Of a stretch of 64,000 bases of DNA, positions 25,351-39,149 are shown piece by piece (within the stretch, counting starts at the first letter, position 1; each line of letters begins with the position of its first letter). This DNA comes from Fratercula arctica (taxonomy: Eukaryota; Chordata; Aves; Charadriiformes; Alcidae): the NCBI GenBank assembly GCA_947846985.1, contig CANTUZ010000005.1, forward strand, positions 51,673,389-51,737,388, written 5' to 3'. The position numbers and the translations under genes were made by a program. The notes below the pieces were generated by a model. It was not told the DNA's origin. It ran no database searches and saw only the letters and a list, made by a program, of their open reading frames with translations.

Positions 25351-26194
25351 TTAGCCAAGACTGGTTGATCCTGGCCGTACCCAGGAAGGTACAGACTGCA
25401 CCCGGCTTCTCCATCTGGTCGTGGTGAAATTAGAGATGTGCAGCTAAATCTTGAAAGAACAGCCTACTGCTAATAATTGACATTTGCTCAAAGGGGTGTT
25501 TTCATCCTACCCAAGGGTTGCCCCATTGCATTGCTGTTTCGGAGACTGACAGGCTGCCAGTGGAAGAGGCCCTCAGTCACTCAGGAACAATTAATTGGTG
25601 ACACTGGCAATTATTGGTGCCTGGATTGATCACCTTGCTTTTCAGATTCAGAGGTAAGCAATAACGATATCACGCCATGTTGTCTAGATGTGACAGGATT
25701 TGATTTGTGGTCATTACAGAAATTAATTGGAGTTCAAATCAACAGTCTCGGAAGCTAAATGAGCAGAGGGGCTCGTGATAGCTGCACAGAGGTGGTGAAA
25801 CTCTCCATTGCAGTGTTTTTGTTCCATGCATGTTTGCAAGTTGAAGGTGGTTTGTTTTTTTTTTTTTTGGTGGTAATATTTAGGAGAAATGCTGGTTTTG
25901 GCAGAGAGACAAAAATATATGTACCTATGTGGAAGACTGCAATGGTATAATGGGATGGTTAAAATCTGTATGCCTAAACAAAGTTAGGTATCGTCTGTGG
26001 GCCAGAAGTATTGCACATGAACAGTGGCAAAGCTCACTATTGCTGAGGGTGAATCAGAGGGTATAGATAGTTTCATTGAAAAAGTGGCGTCACTGGTTTT
26101 CTTTCAGGCTGTCCTTTCTGGTATTGCCTATACTGTGAGCCTAACACAGCAGCAAAGAAGGCTGGAGAGGAGTTCAGCGGCTGCTCTGCTGAGA

Positions 26195-26246
26195 GAGCAC
26201 CATCGCACTGAGGTGCCATCTGCGCACTGAGCACCATCTACGCTGA
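26195..26246 (+). repeat. Three imperfect tandem units around CACCATC..GCACTGAG
   Basis: Three successive units of 16-19 bp (GAGCACCATCGCACTGA, GGTGCCATCTGCGCACTGA, GCACCATCTACGCTGA) follow one another without a gap. It is a minor degenerate minisatellite. Confidence 0.6.
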
Positions 26247-27633
26247 GGGCTCCTAGGGGCGGCCGTCAGCTCTGTGCCATGCTTGCGCAGTTCCAGCACA
26301 CCGGAGCTGGGGTTAATGAGCTGGTTTCCGTGCTCCTATGATAACAGCAATAACATTAACAATAAAACCTGGTTGTTGATCCTGAGAACAGGAGACCGGG
26401 CCACTTGAGGCTGTTACCTGCCTCCCTGATAAAGGCTTATTCAGTATTTTGGCAAGCAGTGTAATGCAGGCCAGGTCAAATCAAAACATAATTCAGTCCA
26501 AATCTGAATAATGCACCAGCACCTAAGTAGCACGGTCTAGGAACAAAATGGAAACAGTGTGATTTTCATGCTCAAGGGCTAGTATGGCACTGTGTAGCCT
26601 ATGGGTACCTGCTGTATCAATCAGGGGAAATATCATAGGATTTAAACTAATAAAATGAGAAAACCAAAAACCCTGGCCTGCTCTGTACCAGTCATTGCAC
26701 TGTAGTGCATTGTACTTGCTGCTTCCAGTATATCAGGTGTCCTAGACAGTATTAAACTGTAAAAGAGATCAGAAACTCCCCCTAAGAATACTGTGGTGCC
26801 TCTTTACTGATTACCGATTTTTATAGAGAGTTTCTAGATAGTAGCCTTCAGTGTTAGACAAATTTTGATTTAGAGGAAGCCGAGATGTTTGATCCTGGTT
26901 TGAAAACATTATTTGCTCTGAAATTTATGGTGATATCACAAAGCTAAACATAATGAGAAAAAAAAAAAATAATCAGAATCAGGCAAATAATTAAAAAACA
27001 GCCAAACCCACTAAATGCTACAACACACCCAACAGCCTGTGACTGAATCTGGCACTGCAAGGAGCGAGAAGAAGACTCTCCCTAAAAGATTCAGGACTCA
27101 GTTTTGCTCCCTTCTGCCCATCACTGGTTTCATTGGTCTTACCACTGGAGTGGCTATAAATGTCTCCCCTCAACATTCCCATACAATTTCAGGTTATCCT
27201 AGAAACTGAAATGAGAAACAGAAGTGTAGAAAGCTGTTAAACTGTACATTATATGCAAACCAATTGACCACTCGTGTGGTCACTTATTGATCACACCATG
27301 ACTTCAAAGGGTGGCCAGAGAACTTGGCTCCACTCATCCATCACTGCCAACAGAAAGTTAGGGGTAAAACCAAGGTGTACCATGAACCTTGCAAAGCAGA
27401 TAGGAGAAAGCCTGAGTAATTTCCATATGTATAATCATCAGTGCAAAGTCGGGGCGGTACATTTCACACAACACATGCATTCCAGCTGTAATATACGTCT
27501 GAAGTGTAACACACCCACCTAACATATAGACAGGAAATAAGGTTTTTCCAGTTTCTGAGTGTAATAAGATAAAGCAGCTGAGTTTAACCCTATCGACACT
27601 AGCACTAGAGCAGGAAGAAGCCCAGAGGACTGT

Positions 27634-27670
27634 TCACATGCTTAAGGCATCTTGCCGAATCAGGATCTGA
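27634..27670 (+). repeat. Ancient interspersed repeat fragment, family not assigned
   Basis: CACATGCTTAAGGCATCTTG followed by CGAATCAGGATCTGAAC resembles the end of the old dispersed sequence also seen at 25261-25350. Only a short fragment is present. Confidence 0.3.
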
Positions 27671-30600
27671 ACTGAAACTAACTGACAGATGTTTTTACCT
27701 TTTGGCAGGGGAGTAAAATGGCTGGTCCAGGGCCAGCTTCTGATCGTGGCATGGTTATTATCTTCAGAGTCTCTTCACACAGGATGACAAGGATGACAGC
27801 CTCATTGTTATCAGGGAAGGCAGCTCTTGTGGGGAGACATGAACCACAAACATGGAAGCAGAAAGTGTCTCAGGACCAGCCCCCACACAGCTGTGAGCGG
27901 ACCTGCAGCCAGCTTGGGGCATGAATGAACTGCCTGGGCTGCTCAGTTCAGCTGCTGCACGCCACACGCAGCTCTTTCGGTGCTACTGTAGTTAGAAGTA
28001 GCAAAAAATTGATACCAGAGGGCTGAAACACAAGAACCCTCAGGTTTGTGCCTGAGGAGACTCTCTGACATGTTTTGGCCATGAAGAGGGAGGCAGCTCA
28101 GACTGCACGGGCACCTAAACAGCCAAGGGGAGCTAGAAACCACAGCCTGATTTTACATACACAGGGACAAATCTGTGTACAGAAGTACACTAGAGGGATG
28201 CCACAGGCCTCACATCTGGCGGCATGACACACCACATTCCTGGAGGCCATGATAAAAAACAGTTGATGGAAATTTCCCAAGTCCTTGTCTCTTAATGAGT
28301 GCTTTGGATTTCCAGTTTGCTTTATAACCCTGAATGAGCGTATCCTTGCAGGGGAGCAGGGTAGTAGCATCTTTCCCATTTTCAGATGTCAACACCAAAG
28401 CAGAGCTATCCTGTAGCCGAATGGAATATTATAAACCTGTCCCCTAGCCACAACTCTGCGCTGCTTGTCCTCACACCTTAAATGGAGAACATGATGATTT
28501 ATCAGGCTTAGTCTTTTCAAAATAAAGAAAAATGTTCCTGTCAAACTTATCCATGATGCTTAAAGGGACACCCAACAAACTGTCCTGACAAGTGGTTCTG
28601 CTGGCTATGCAGAGCTAATGCTTTCAAATAGTTTTACTGAGCCAAGGAACATAAGCAGATGAAGTTCACAGCTTCCACACCAGGAGAGTTCCTGTGTGAG
28701 CAGGACATGATGAGAACTAAGGAGTCTAACATAAAAATGCTCTCTGGCACAACACTTGCAAAGGCAGCAAGGTCATGAACCCCATGGGACTACATGTAGG
28801 AAGCAGCCTGTTCACAGTGTTTGCAAGTAGGATTTGCAGGACTGGACTCTAATGATACAGGTGGACCTTTAATTTAAAAGCTGGTCTAATGCACTAAAAC
28901 CTGTTCAGTAAGTGGAGAAGCTGGTCTGGAACCTCCTGAGGTTTTTGGGTGATGGAGCGAGGAAGATAAAAGTGATCGTGAGCACTGCACCTACCCAGAG
29001 CTTCGCACCTGAAGAGAGCTCCCTCGAACAACCCTCTGCTGCGGGAGACAGTAGGTGGGACTGCTCCCTGGCCTGCCATATCGCACCCATGCATTGATAT
29101 TTTCCTCCCCCACGCTCTGTACCAACTCACCCTTGAGAAACAAGGAGACGATTTCCTTCTGGACCACCCTGGAGGGCTTGTGGTATGAACAGACACTTCA
29201 TCATGGGACCTCACGGTCGGGCAGGTCCTCTCTACAGCCCGCTGTGCCTCCCCTCTGCTGCAGCCTGGGCAGAAACTGATAGCGATGCAAAGTGACTCTC
29301 TGCAGACTATGGCAGGAACAAGCGCCAGGGCTGGGATTTCCAGGCTTTTTGGCTTTTTCTCAGATAGATCCCCTCACTTTGCATAATCTTCACTCAGGAT
29401 GCGTGTTCCTTCTTTCACAGAACAGGCTCAGAAATTGCAGGACTCTGCTGAGTTATTATACAGTAATCCCGGCAGCATTTTTAAGGATATACTAAATTAA
29501 ATTGTTAACTATACCCCTGAAATCTTTCTTCTTGAAAGACCATTTCTACCTCATACCATTTATTAAGCTCAGCTGCACTGAATTATTAAACTGAAATCCT
29601 CAATTACTCCCGTCACTAAAAATACTAGTGTGGCTTTTAGACCCATATTTCTACCTTTTACTGTAATGCATTCTTCATTTTAATTACTGGCACCATATTT
29701 TCAAAGGCTAGTGCCTTATCTTTGCAGGATATTTGGCAACCTAAAAATGGTTGATGATGAAATAAATCATTAGGTCTGACAAGCAGTGAATTCTTGAAGG
29801 AGAAGTATGTGGAAAAAAAGCACGTTATCTAGGAGAACCAGACATGTCAAAGTGAAACAACAGGAGGAAACATCAGCTGCTTCTCCTGCTGCAGGTGTGC
29901 ATAGCTCAAGACACTTTTGTGGTGTTCATTACCAGGAGGAGACTGAGCACAAATTTTTCAGTGAAGGGAAAAGAAATCTTTTGTAAGAAGGGGTAAATTT
30001 GTGGACAAAAAGTATAACAAGGTCTCCCCAGATAAAATTCCTAAACGAAGAAATCAAGATCGCTTCTAATCAAAAACACAAAAGACACCCAAACAGCAAG
30101 CCCAGCCCAAAGTGAGCCTCATCTGGCCAGTGGCTCCAAATAATGAACTACTGCTGTCCTCTGATTGCCATTACCTTTTCAGATTCAAAAAGCGGATGCT
30201 TTGTCATGAAAACCCCATCCTCAAGGTCTGTCAATGGTCTAGCCAGTAGACGCCCACTATACAAACCCCTCTGCAACAGTACGAAGGAAGGATAACTAAC
30301 TCAGGAATGAGAAAAGAGTGTCAACTTTGTGACCAAACCCATTTCTGCACACCCCACTGACCTGAGAGCTAGGCAGGGCAATTCGAAAGGTCTCCTTAGG
30401 AAAGCAAAGGGTTGGTTGTGACATGGAGTTGCCAGCTGTGTTAGCTTTTCTCTAACCAGAAAAGACACTTTAAAAAAAGACAGCACACACTGATGAAGAG
30501 TCCAGCAAAACACTGGTGTGTGGAAACCAATATCCTTATCTTGGTTGCTAGCCCCTGCTGACGCTCATGTAGTTCATGCTACATTTCCATTTTTCTTACC

Positions 30601-31680
30601 AAGGCCAGCTGCCTGGGTCAAAGTTACTCCCCTGCCTTGTTGTGTGGACACACCTGCATGCCAGCTGTGACACCTCATAGGTTCATGGTATGGGCACTGC
30701 CTTGCAGGAGAGCTGGCTTTGGGTTCTTTAATGTCGTTCCTGTCAGTTGATGATCAAGAATAATCATCCCCAGCATTCAAATTGGAGCACGTGTGAGGAG
30801 ACATGCGTGTCCAGCACTACATCCTCAGTACCCTGAAGTCAAATGCAGTAATGGGCTTTCTTCCTCAGACAGCAGCAATGTATCCAGCCATCAACTTTTT
30901 AAATTCACCTCCACCTAGTACAACAAGAGTCATTCTTTTTCTCTCTAGTTTCTTTCTTCTTTGTGCGCTTTCAATTTCACTACTTGTAAAAATCCCAGGA
31001 CCAACAACGATATCAGCAAATAGAGATAAAGTAGAATACGCAGGGAAAATTCTGGAGACCACGCTAGGTTTTTTCCCTTACAAGACAAATAATGTATTAC
31101 ATTAAATCTCTCATTCCCCTTCTAACCTTTCTAATAAGAAGAGACAAACATGAGCCCAGCTGCACACAGCCAACATCTGACAGGGTCAAAAACTTTTAAC
31201 CCACAGTGTACGTGGTTCTACTAAAGGCGCTATGAAAAGTAGTTTTATGGGACCTCTACCACCAGAAGGATACTCTGGAGATGATTTATATAAAGGTCCT
31301 GTTAGTTTTTCAAGCTAATCTAGTGCCACCTGAAAATGCAGGAGTGACCACCCATGAGGCTTAAGCGCTATTGCAATCTGCAGAGCAGCAGTAGTAGAGG
31401 ATGGGAAATACAACTTTCTCTTTTGCCGCTCCCTGTTAACCGGCTTCAGTTTTGATCTAGTGGCCACCTCCTGAAGGCATGAGAAGGGATCTTAAACCTT
31501 TGCCTCTCTGGAGTTACTGGATCTCCTTAGCCGTCTGTGCCCTTCAAGGGTAGGGCTGGAAGATTCATTAACTCACGTTACCTGTTGCCTTGTTTATTTA
31601 GCATCAGGCAGAGAGACTGAATTTTGATAAACAGACATAATCACATTTCCTCAAAGTGTTTCCTAGAGTCATTCTAGAGT

Positions 31681-31763
31681 AATTCCAGTTAAGAGGGAAA
31701 AGTAAGTAAGATTCCAGTGATCCCTGAGTATTTCCAGTTAAGATGGAAAAAAAGGTAAATTCT
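31681..31763 (+). repeat. Imperfect 49-bp tandem duplication
   Basis: TTCCAGTTAAGA followed by a GGAAAA stretch occurs at 31683 and again at 31732, with similar sequence after each. This indicates one partial tandem duplication with a 49-bp period. Confidence 0.6.
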
Positions 31764-34700
31764 CGAACTCTACCTCTGTCTCTTCTTTTCCAGGGGAAAA
31801 AACAAGGACAAAAGAAATAGACCTTGTCCCACCTACACGGAGAGTTCCCTCCATGCACCAATACAATGGGCACTACACTGAAAGACTGTCTTCCTGCTAC
31901 CTGCTTTCAATCTACTGCATGAGATTTAGCATCAGGATCACACTGAAGAACAAGCTACCAGAGCTGCTCTAAACACTGTCAGAAATACCTTCGTTTGCTG
32001 AGGTAGACGCGCCTCTTTTACATGCCTGGTACCCTTGGTATGCTCACAAAAGTCTTGCATTTTTATACCGTGCTCTCTTGTCCAGTCTCTGCATTTCTGA
32101 CGAAAGCTCAGTTTGCTTCTCATTTTAAATGGGGACAAGGAAAACCAAAACACAGCATGCATATGAACAAGAAAAATATCTGCGGAGACACAAAGTAGGG
32201 CTGAATTTTCAAGGACCATCAGTTAATGATTCAATACAGAAAGATCCCTCTTTGCAATTCATAATGCTACTGAAGAAGGTGAATTTCATTTTTATTAATG
32301 AAAATGGCTCTTAATGTTTATATGCATTAACTCTCCTACATGTTTTTAACAGTCACTCTTGCACCATAGGAGCAGAGGGACTACATCATTTTCCAGACCT
32401 TGCTTCTGGGGCAACAAAACTAGCTGGGCCCCTAACGTAATGTGGTTGGTCAACTCTTTTCTCTTTTTAATTTATACCCCATTGCCTCCTAAAGCCCCAC
32501 CTTTCATTCTGTGCTGCTGGTGCTAGAGCCCAACTGCAGTCCTTAGAAGTGTCTCTCTGCTATTCAGCGCAGTTGGCTTCTGAATGAAACATGAGGTTCT
32601 TTAGCACCTCAGGAGGCTGAGCATGCTTTAGTAGCCCAGCCCCAGCCTCAGCACAAGGACTGCCCTTTAATTCCACTTAAATAAATTCAGTGTTGTTGGT
32701 TTTGCCCCAGCTCAGGAGCTTAGTGGGAAAGTCAAAACAGATCTCAGCCAAAGGGAAAAAATAATAAAGCAAGCCCATAAATTAAGTCAAGCAAGTGTAT
32801 CCTAGGAACAAGAAAGAGCTCATGCAGACGAGGCAAACTATGCCATGCATAGAAAGCAAATCCCCACTGCTGGTCCTCCCTCATGCCATTCCAAAGAAGC
32901 AAATCTCTATATGAAGTGTTTGAGAGCACACTGGAAACAGAGAGGCCCTGGAAAAATAATTAAGAAATAAATTCCACTATTCACTGGCATTTGTTCCAAA
33001 GGAGACAAAGTGCCTTTTGTGAGACATTCCCACCATAAGCCTTGCAGAGTTTGAACTGCATCCACAGCCTCCACTGGTATTAAACCTAAAGTGAGATCTT
33101 ATTGTTTGCCTTTTCTTTTACTACTGAAAATCCAAACAGATTTTAAAATATCTGACTAATCAACTAGGTCTGAGCTGCACTTTTCCCAGGATATGAATCA
33201 ACTTTATTATAATCTAAAAATTCTATTAGCATTATTATGGCATGAAGAGCACCACAGAAAGTAAGAGGGAGGGTTAAGGTGCTTAAACACAGTGAGGAGA
33301 TTATCCCTAGACTCTAATAATAAGCCCCTGCTCATTCATCATATGAAGTCATATCAAGTCTGTAATATTGTTTGCTAACTAGCACGTATTAGGTAAGGAT
33401 GAGATTTTTAGGAGGAATTAAGCTCCTTCAAAAAATCCCTTCCAGCTCAGGAGGGTTTAGAAACATAGATAATGTGACACCTTACAAAACCTCCAGAGGA
33501 GCACCTTCTTGTTTACTTTCTTTGCTCTGAAAGTCTGAGAAGTCAACATATACCAATCACACTGCCTTATGCACTGTGGGATATGCTGTGGGGTCGCAGG
33601 GTAAAAACCAAGCCCAGGCTAATTTACAGATATTGCTAGGGCCGGAACCGCTTCAGCAAAGGTCCCAGGAAAAAGTTCGGATCACTGGAAGTAAGTGATC
33701 CTTCTTTTCCCTTTTTCAATGCGGAAGGTTGGTAAGTGAATTGCAAGATACCTGTAAAGTCCCCCTTGCAGACAAAATCACTGTTTCAGCAGGGTCCATT
33801 AGCAGAGGATGCATCATCGTCATCATCTTGCCTTTCTCCTGGGAAGGAGAAATGGGAGGGAAAGGATGAGCTTTGTAAGCAAAACAAAGTAGAGAATGGG
33901 AAAGAGCTGAGAGACCCATTAAGCCCTGCACACACATAGGCTCCCTGCATGGCAGCTGACCTATAAAGGATATTAAACGTAGACAAAGGGCTGCACATCG
34001 AACTGACAAAGTAACTGGATGCAAAAGCAATGCAGCATCAAGCCACGTTGAGGGGAGTAGATTACTCTCACATTAACTCTATTATAAAGAGATGATCAAT
34101 GCCACATAAATCAAAGCAGATATATTGGCATAAACACCCAGATTCAGCTCCACCGTCTTGCCTATTCTTGGTAATACAGTTTGCAACGCTTTAAATGCAA
34201 AAGGAGAAGGCAGTTTACAGAAAAAATCTCTCATTGTGTTTGCAGTTATGCAGCTGGGTGAAGCTGGAAGAAAACTACCTCTGGAAAATCCAGTTCACCT
34301 GCCACCCCACAAGAAGACAGGGCTTAAGTAGGCCACCAACTCCTTCCTCCTACAAACATCCCTGCCTTTTCTTGATGGGAAGAAGACAGTGACTGACAGC
34401 TGGATAAAGGGTAAAAGAGGCAAATGGGAGTGTGAAAATTCTTAATTCTGTGTGTGGCTTGTTTGCAAGTGAGCAACGACGCGTGTCCCTAGAGTGACAC
34501 ATCATACTGAGTGAAAGGAGCTCTTTTAAGCATAATAATCTTTTAAAGTCTATCATTTGAGACTTAATCTGAGGTCAGATGAACGATTTTTCAACCTATT
34601 ACGCTGCCAATAGCATACTTTCCAATCTCCCCCTTCCCCTTTTGTTAAGGAATGCTTCCACTCCCCCTTCCTCTATTGGATATTGGAACAATGCGCCCTC

Positions 34701-36075
34701 CGAGACTGTTTACTTCCATGGAGATCTTTAATAAAAATGCAATGACTAGAAACTGTGAAGACAGAGCGGTCTGAGGAACAGGAAATTTAAAGACACAAAT
34801 ATGCAAAAATCCCCAAGATGCTGCCAAGGCAGCAATTTCAGAAGGAAAACAATGCGGAGTAACATAATTTCCCCCAGTAGCTGCAAGTCATTCAGCAACC
34901 TTGAATTAAGCTCACACCTCTACTGTCTCTGCGTAGCCTCACGAGAGAGGAATGAAATCTTTTATCAGCAGTACCAAAAAAACCTCCAAACAGCGTAAAT
35001 ATTAGAAGGCTCCAATTAAAGTCAGGGAGCTGGCAGCTGCCCAGCAATGATTCATGGGTTCACACATCTCCCTGTGCCCTGGCTCAGCCACGCTGAGCTA
35101 ATGTTTGAGAATTTCACAGCCTGAGCAGCCCCTTTCCTTTCAAAGACATAGCCTCGGCTGTCCAGTGATTTCTCCAAGAGACAGGTAAAATGAGAGTTTG
35201 GTTTCCTCTTTCTTTCTCCTCTTTCTGGAAAACATCCTTAAGACTGGGGCATTGAACAGGAACTACCGAATCACTGTAGTCAGTAACACATTGAAATAAA
35301 CAACAACTTGACCTTCACAGCAAGGAGAAGATTAGACAGAGAAATCTGTTTTCATAAACAAGCAGGGCTAGCAAGACAAGTGGGTGATGGCCCGATAACA
35401 AAGAATACTGCATTACTGCTAGGAAAAAATCAGCAGTAAAAAAAAGGGAGAAAAGCAGGTTTATGCAGACACTCTGTGCATCAATAGGAACCTCCCACAG
35501 TGCACGTCCGGGCTTCATCAGCCTGTGTGAACCCATCTACCATTCTGGCTCCTGTTCAGTTGCAAACACACTTGCACATCTACATGCGTCTACATGCCTA
35601 ATTAAGACATCCAGGGGAAAAAAAATGGAAACTAACAGAAGCAAGAAAGGTGCTGGTAAGGACAGAGTCCCAAATAACAACTGAATAGAGAGAGCTGACC
35701 TGTACCTTTCGTACCTAGTTGCAATTTGTACCCTTCAAATCAATTTCTAATTTGCAATAACAAATTCATTAGTCTCTTTTGATGCCTGACTTCAGAGTCA
35801 TTGGAACATGCTGCTGACACAGCCCTGGAGGCTGATGCCCCATTAAGCCTCAAAACAGGCACTACCTCCCACCCTGCAGAAAGTCCTGTTGTCAAGAGCT
35901 GGGTCCAGTGTCCAGGACTTTTCAGTCCTTAGTCTCTCCTGGGGCAGCTATCAAGAGCTGATGAAGGTCACACAGAGTGCTGGTACAATGGCTATGCATC
36001 TAATATTCCACCAGGGACTTTGACAGTAAAAATCACAAGTTCTGCAAAACAGATCTTACGTTGTCCATCTTTTAG

Positions 36076-36197
36076 TTCCCTTTCCAATCATGCAGCTATG
36101 GGTAGAATGTCCCTGCGTGACGATGAAACCTTTCAAAGCAGTTTCTCTTATTTGTCTTGCCAAGAAAGCCTGTTCAGACCTCTACAAACAACATCAG
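36076..36197 (+). other. Candidate internal exon (phase 2 to 1)
   Basis: An acceptor-like TTGTCCATCTTTTAG precedes the segment, and AACATCAG|gtgaga follows it. The 122 bp are open in the frame containing MGRMSLRDDETFQSSFSYL. The segment ends one nucleotide into a codon. The next exon-like segment downstream (36968-37141) starts with two nucleotides of a codon, so they could be joined in frame. No known domain is recognised. Splice motifs, frame and phase are seen; use as an exon is inferred. Confidence 0.22.
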
Positions 36198-36967
36198 GTG
36201 AGATACTGAGGCATCCAGCTATCCTGCCCTCCAAGTTTCCACAGCCTGTCCTATCCGCTCTACCCCCAGGGTATCTGGGGACATGGGGGCACTGGGCATG
36301 GAAGCCAGATAGCTTTTGCAGTTTTGCTGGGCCTTTCAGCAGGAAATTTGTGAGCACATTAGCAAAGCTTCACCACAGCACTACAGACAGGGCAGGCACC
36401 TTAATTTCCACTTTGCAGCAAAAGGGACCAAAGTGGCAGGAGATCAACGGACCTCCTAAGGCCACAAACCATGTTAGTGGCACAGCTCAGGCTCTGCCAT
36501 CCTGGCAAGCAGTTCAGCCCTTCTCAGTAAGCCACAGAGCCTGGAAAAGCTCAAGACCCAAGAGTCCACTGCGGGTGAACGTGGGGTCACACCACACTAC
36601 GTTCTGTGTAAGGGACAGTGAGAAAATATCAATTGTGTGCATATATATGTACGTTCAGACAAGTATCTCTGTGTAGCACGCTTCTGCTGAAAAAAACCTG
36701 CCTATTGTATTCAATACTATTACATATCTATTAAATGCATGCACATAAAGGGTGCTAATTGCTTTTCCATTCATCAGTTATAGTCACTACTGCTGTAGAA
36801 AGTACATTCAACATGAAGCAAATTCATGTTTAGGAAAAAGAGTTGCTTCCAGAAACCTCCTGCATTTTAATTACCATCTGGATATACGTGGGATCCTCTG
36901 TTTTACAACAATGCTACTTTTTCAGTTGCCTTTCCCACTCCTTTAACATGGAGATTTTTATTGTCAG

Positions 36968-37141
36968 CCATATCTTTTAATGGTGGTGGCAGTGCTGCGA
37001 ACAGGGCACTCAGGTACGTCGCACATACAATTACTGCAGGGATGACTGCAGCAATAACGAGGGCCAAGACAGCACACGGGTCTAAAGGGAGGTTACGGGC
37101 AGTCACGAGGGAAAGCTCGAAGCCTGTCCCGAGCAGTTGTG
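36968..37141 (+). other. Candidate internal exon, CpG-rich, symmetric phase 1-1
   Basis: This is the most exon-like segment in the window. It follows a strong acceptor (GAGATTTTTATTGTCAG), ends at AGTTGTG|gtgagt and is exactly 174 bp (58 codons, phase 1 at both ends). It stays open in the frame reading through FNGGGSAANRALRYVAHTI and AAITRAKTAHGSKGRLRAV. It keeps about nine CpGs in a neighbourhood that is CpG-poor. The opposite strand is also open and hydrophobic (about 36903-37106), which I take as the antisense shadow of an alanine/threonine-rich frame, although that strand has its own acceptor-like CCTCCCTTTAG. I do not recognise the protein. It may be a coding exon of an unidentified gene, a lncRNA exon, or a CpG-rich chance frame. 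Confidence 0.35.
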
Positions 37142-39149
37142 GTGAGTGGCAGCAGAGCGGCTCACTGCTCTGCCGGGGAATCTCTGCAAGTCATCTCCAC
37201 TTTGCGGCACACGCTGAAATTTCCCCAGTGTATTTATCTTCCACAGCATCTGTTTTGCAGTCCATCCATCATCTGAGATGCAAGGCGGGGGAGGGCGTGA
37301 AGGAGGGCTGAGGGCAGGAAGACAAACAGAAACACGCAACCTACATTTTATGCATTGTACGAGGGGGTGAGGGCAGGGGATGCAGCGACAGAGCTGCAGA
37401 GAGCTTCCCCAGCAGGAGTGGGGGGAAAGGGAGAAGGCAATAGGGCAGTGCTGCTGGGGTATGCAGCTGGGGAGTAAGGAGGCCAGTTTGGTCATTTGTG
37501 AATGAAACCTTTGTTTTACGAGCTTGAGTCTGGGAAGAGCACCTCAGGGGCCATCACCTTCAAGGCAGCTGGGGTGGAAATTTCCCCCATTTGTTTAGGG
37601 TCAAGCCCTATTTCAATCAGCTTGTGTGCAGTCTTAATTGATGGGCAAGCCTGAAGCAGAAGTACCCGCACACAGTACCAAAATCTCCCACGCCAGCCAC
37701 GCATTTCCAAAGCTCACATGACAGTCTCACATTGGAGACTATGCCTAATAAATCTCTAATTAATCTCTAATCTCTAATAAATCTCCCCAACTGCTTTGTG
37801 CTACATCTCATCCAGGACTAATCTTTTCATTTCTGTCAGACATGCTGCTCTTTCTCAGATGGATGTGTGCATAGTGGCAAGGGAGAAGCTTGAGCAATTT
37901 CTTCCAAGAGTACAAACTTTTGCTTTCCGTCTGGCAGTCCAAGAAAAGACTACCTCTGGTCTCCCTCTCATCCACTCAGATAAAAAACTTTGACTGGAGA
38001 CATAAGGATTAACAGAAATCTGCCCCATGTGTTCGTTCAGCTTCACACTTAGGTAGCACTGCTGAACACAATTTCCTCACTTTGGCTTGAACGCCATGAT
38101 GTTTGGCACAGTATGACCACAGACCAAAAAAACAGCAAAAAGAACAGGTGAAATATCAAAAGAAGAGAATATATTATTTATCTTGCAGAGAAGCCAAGAA
38201 GCCCCGATGGCCCTGTAGGAAAGAGAGAACTCTGAGGTTCAGTAGTTCCTTGTTTCTACTAAATAATCTGGGACATTTTCAGTGTGATCCTGTTGGAGGC
38301 AGCAAAAACACGGATGTCTGAAAGCAGGTGAGGAGCGGTTCAAACGGCTCAAAGGGCTCTCAAAGCTGCCCTACACCTTGTGCACAAGTTGGAAAGTGGG
38401 TGGAATGATAACACGTGTGCCACTCATCAGACTGTTGCTGGGAGAGGTATCATCAAGGACAAACCAATAATAAAATCACTCTCTTCAGCTCCCAGAATTG
38501 TTACTATTATCTGCCTCGTTTACCAGAGGTTTCACACTTACTTGGGAAAATTCAGGTTCTGTCACCTTCCCTTGTCACAACATCAGGCATGATTTACCAA
38601 GGAAGCTAGCTACATTTCTTTTGTATTCCTTCTCCCTTCAATGTCCAGTCAGTATCAGGGAAAAAAAACCAAACCCCACAAATAGCTAAGATGCTTCTCA
38701 CTCAGTAGATGAAATGCAGTCCTGGTTTCATGCATCACTTACACACCTTTGTGTAAATATATATAATACACACACAAGCACGCTCCCTGGAAACAATGGT
38801 CATTTTACATAAAAGTACAGATATGCTATTTTTTCACCCAAGAGCCTGTTACAAGTATTTTTAAATAGGACAGCTGGTTCAACAGTTGTGCTGAAGGGCC
38901 CTTATGGAGTTTAGGGCTCTGCTGTATTAAAGCACTTACACAACAGCCCCTCACTCTGAGACCCAAACCCTACCAAATGGCCTGGAGACGAAGCCTGAAA
39001 GGGGGATAAACAAAAGGGACATTTCCATTTCACGGGATTTGTGGCTAAAGGCAGTTGCCTTGTGCCTAAAGTGGTTTCTAATTTCAGCTCTCTGTCTTGC
39101 ACTCTCTGAGATGGCTGAGAGGCACATATATATATGCTCCTCAGCTGCT

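Noticed and set aside
25361..25373. CTGGTTGATCCTG, identical to the start of 18S rRNA
   Set aside because: Only 13 bases match; the following bases depart from 18S, so this is coincidence rather than an rRNA copy.
35321..35335. GGAGAAGATTAGACA, reminiscent of the U6 snRNA core
   Set aside because: Neither the 5' GTGC...GCAGCACA part nor the downstream GCATGGCCCCTGCGC part is present.
36020..36676. 218-codon open frame
   Set aside because: No domain is recognised and there is no convincing start. Only the internal exon-like piece 36076-36197 is kept as a candidate.
36903..37106. Hydrophobic minus-strand frame resembling a membrane-spanning tail
   Set aside because: It is most simply the antisense shadow of the alanine/threonine-rich plus-strand frame, which has better splice edges. 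It is not excluded, as a pyrimidine-rich acceptor (CCTCCCTTTAG) is present.
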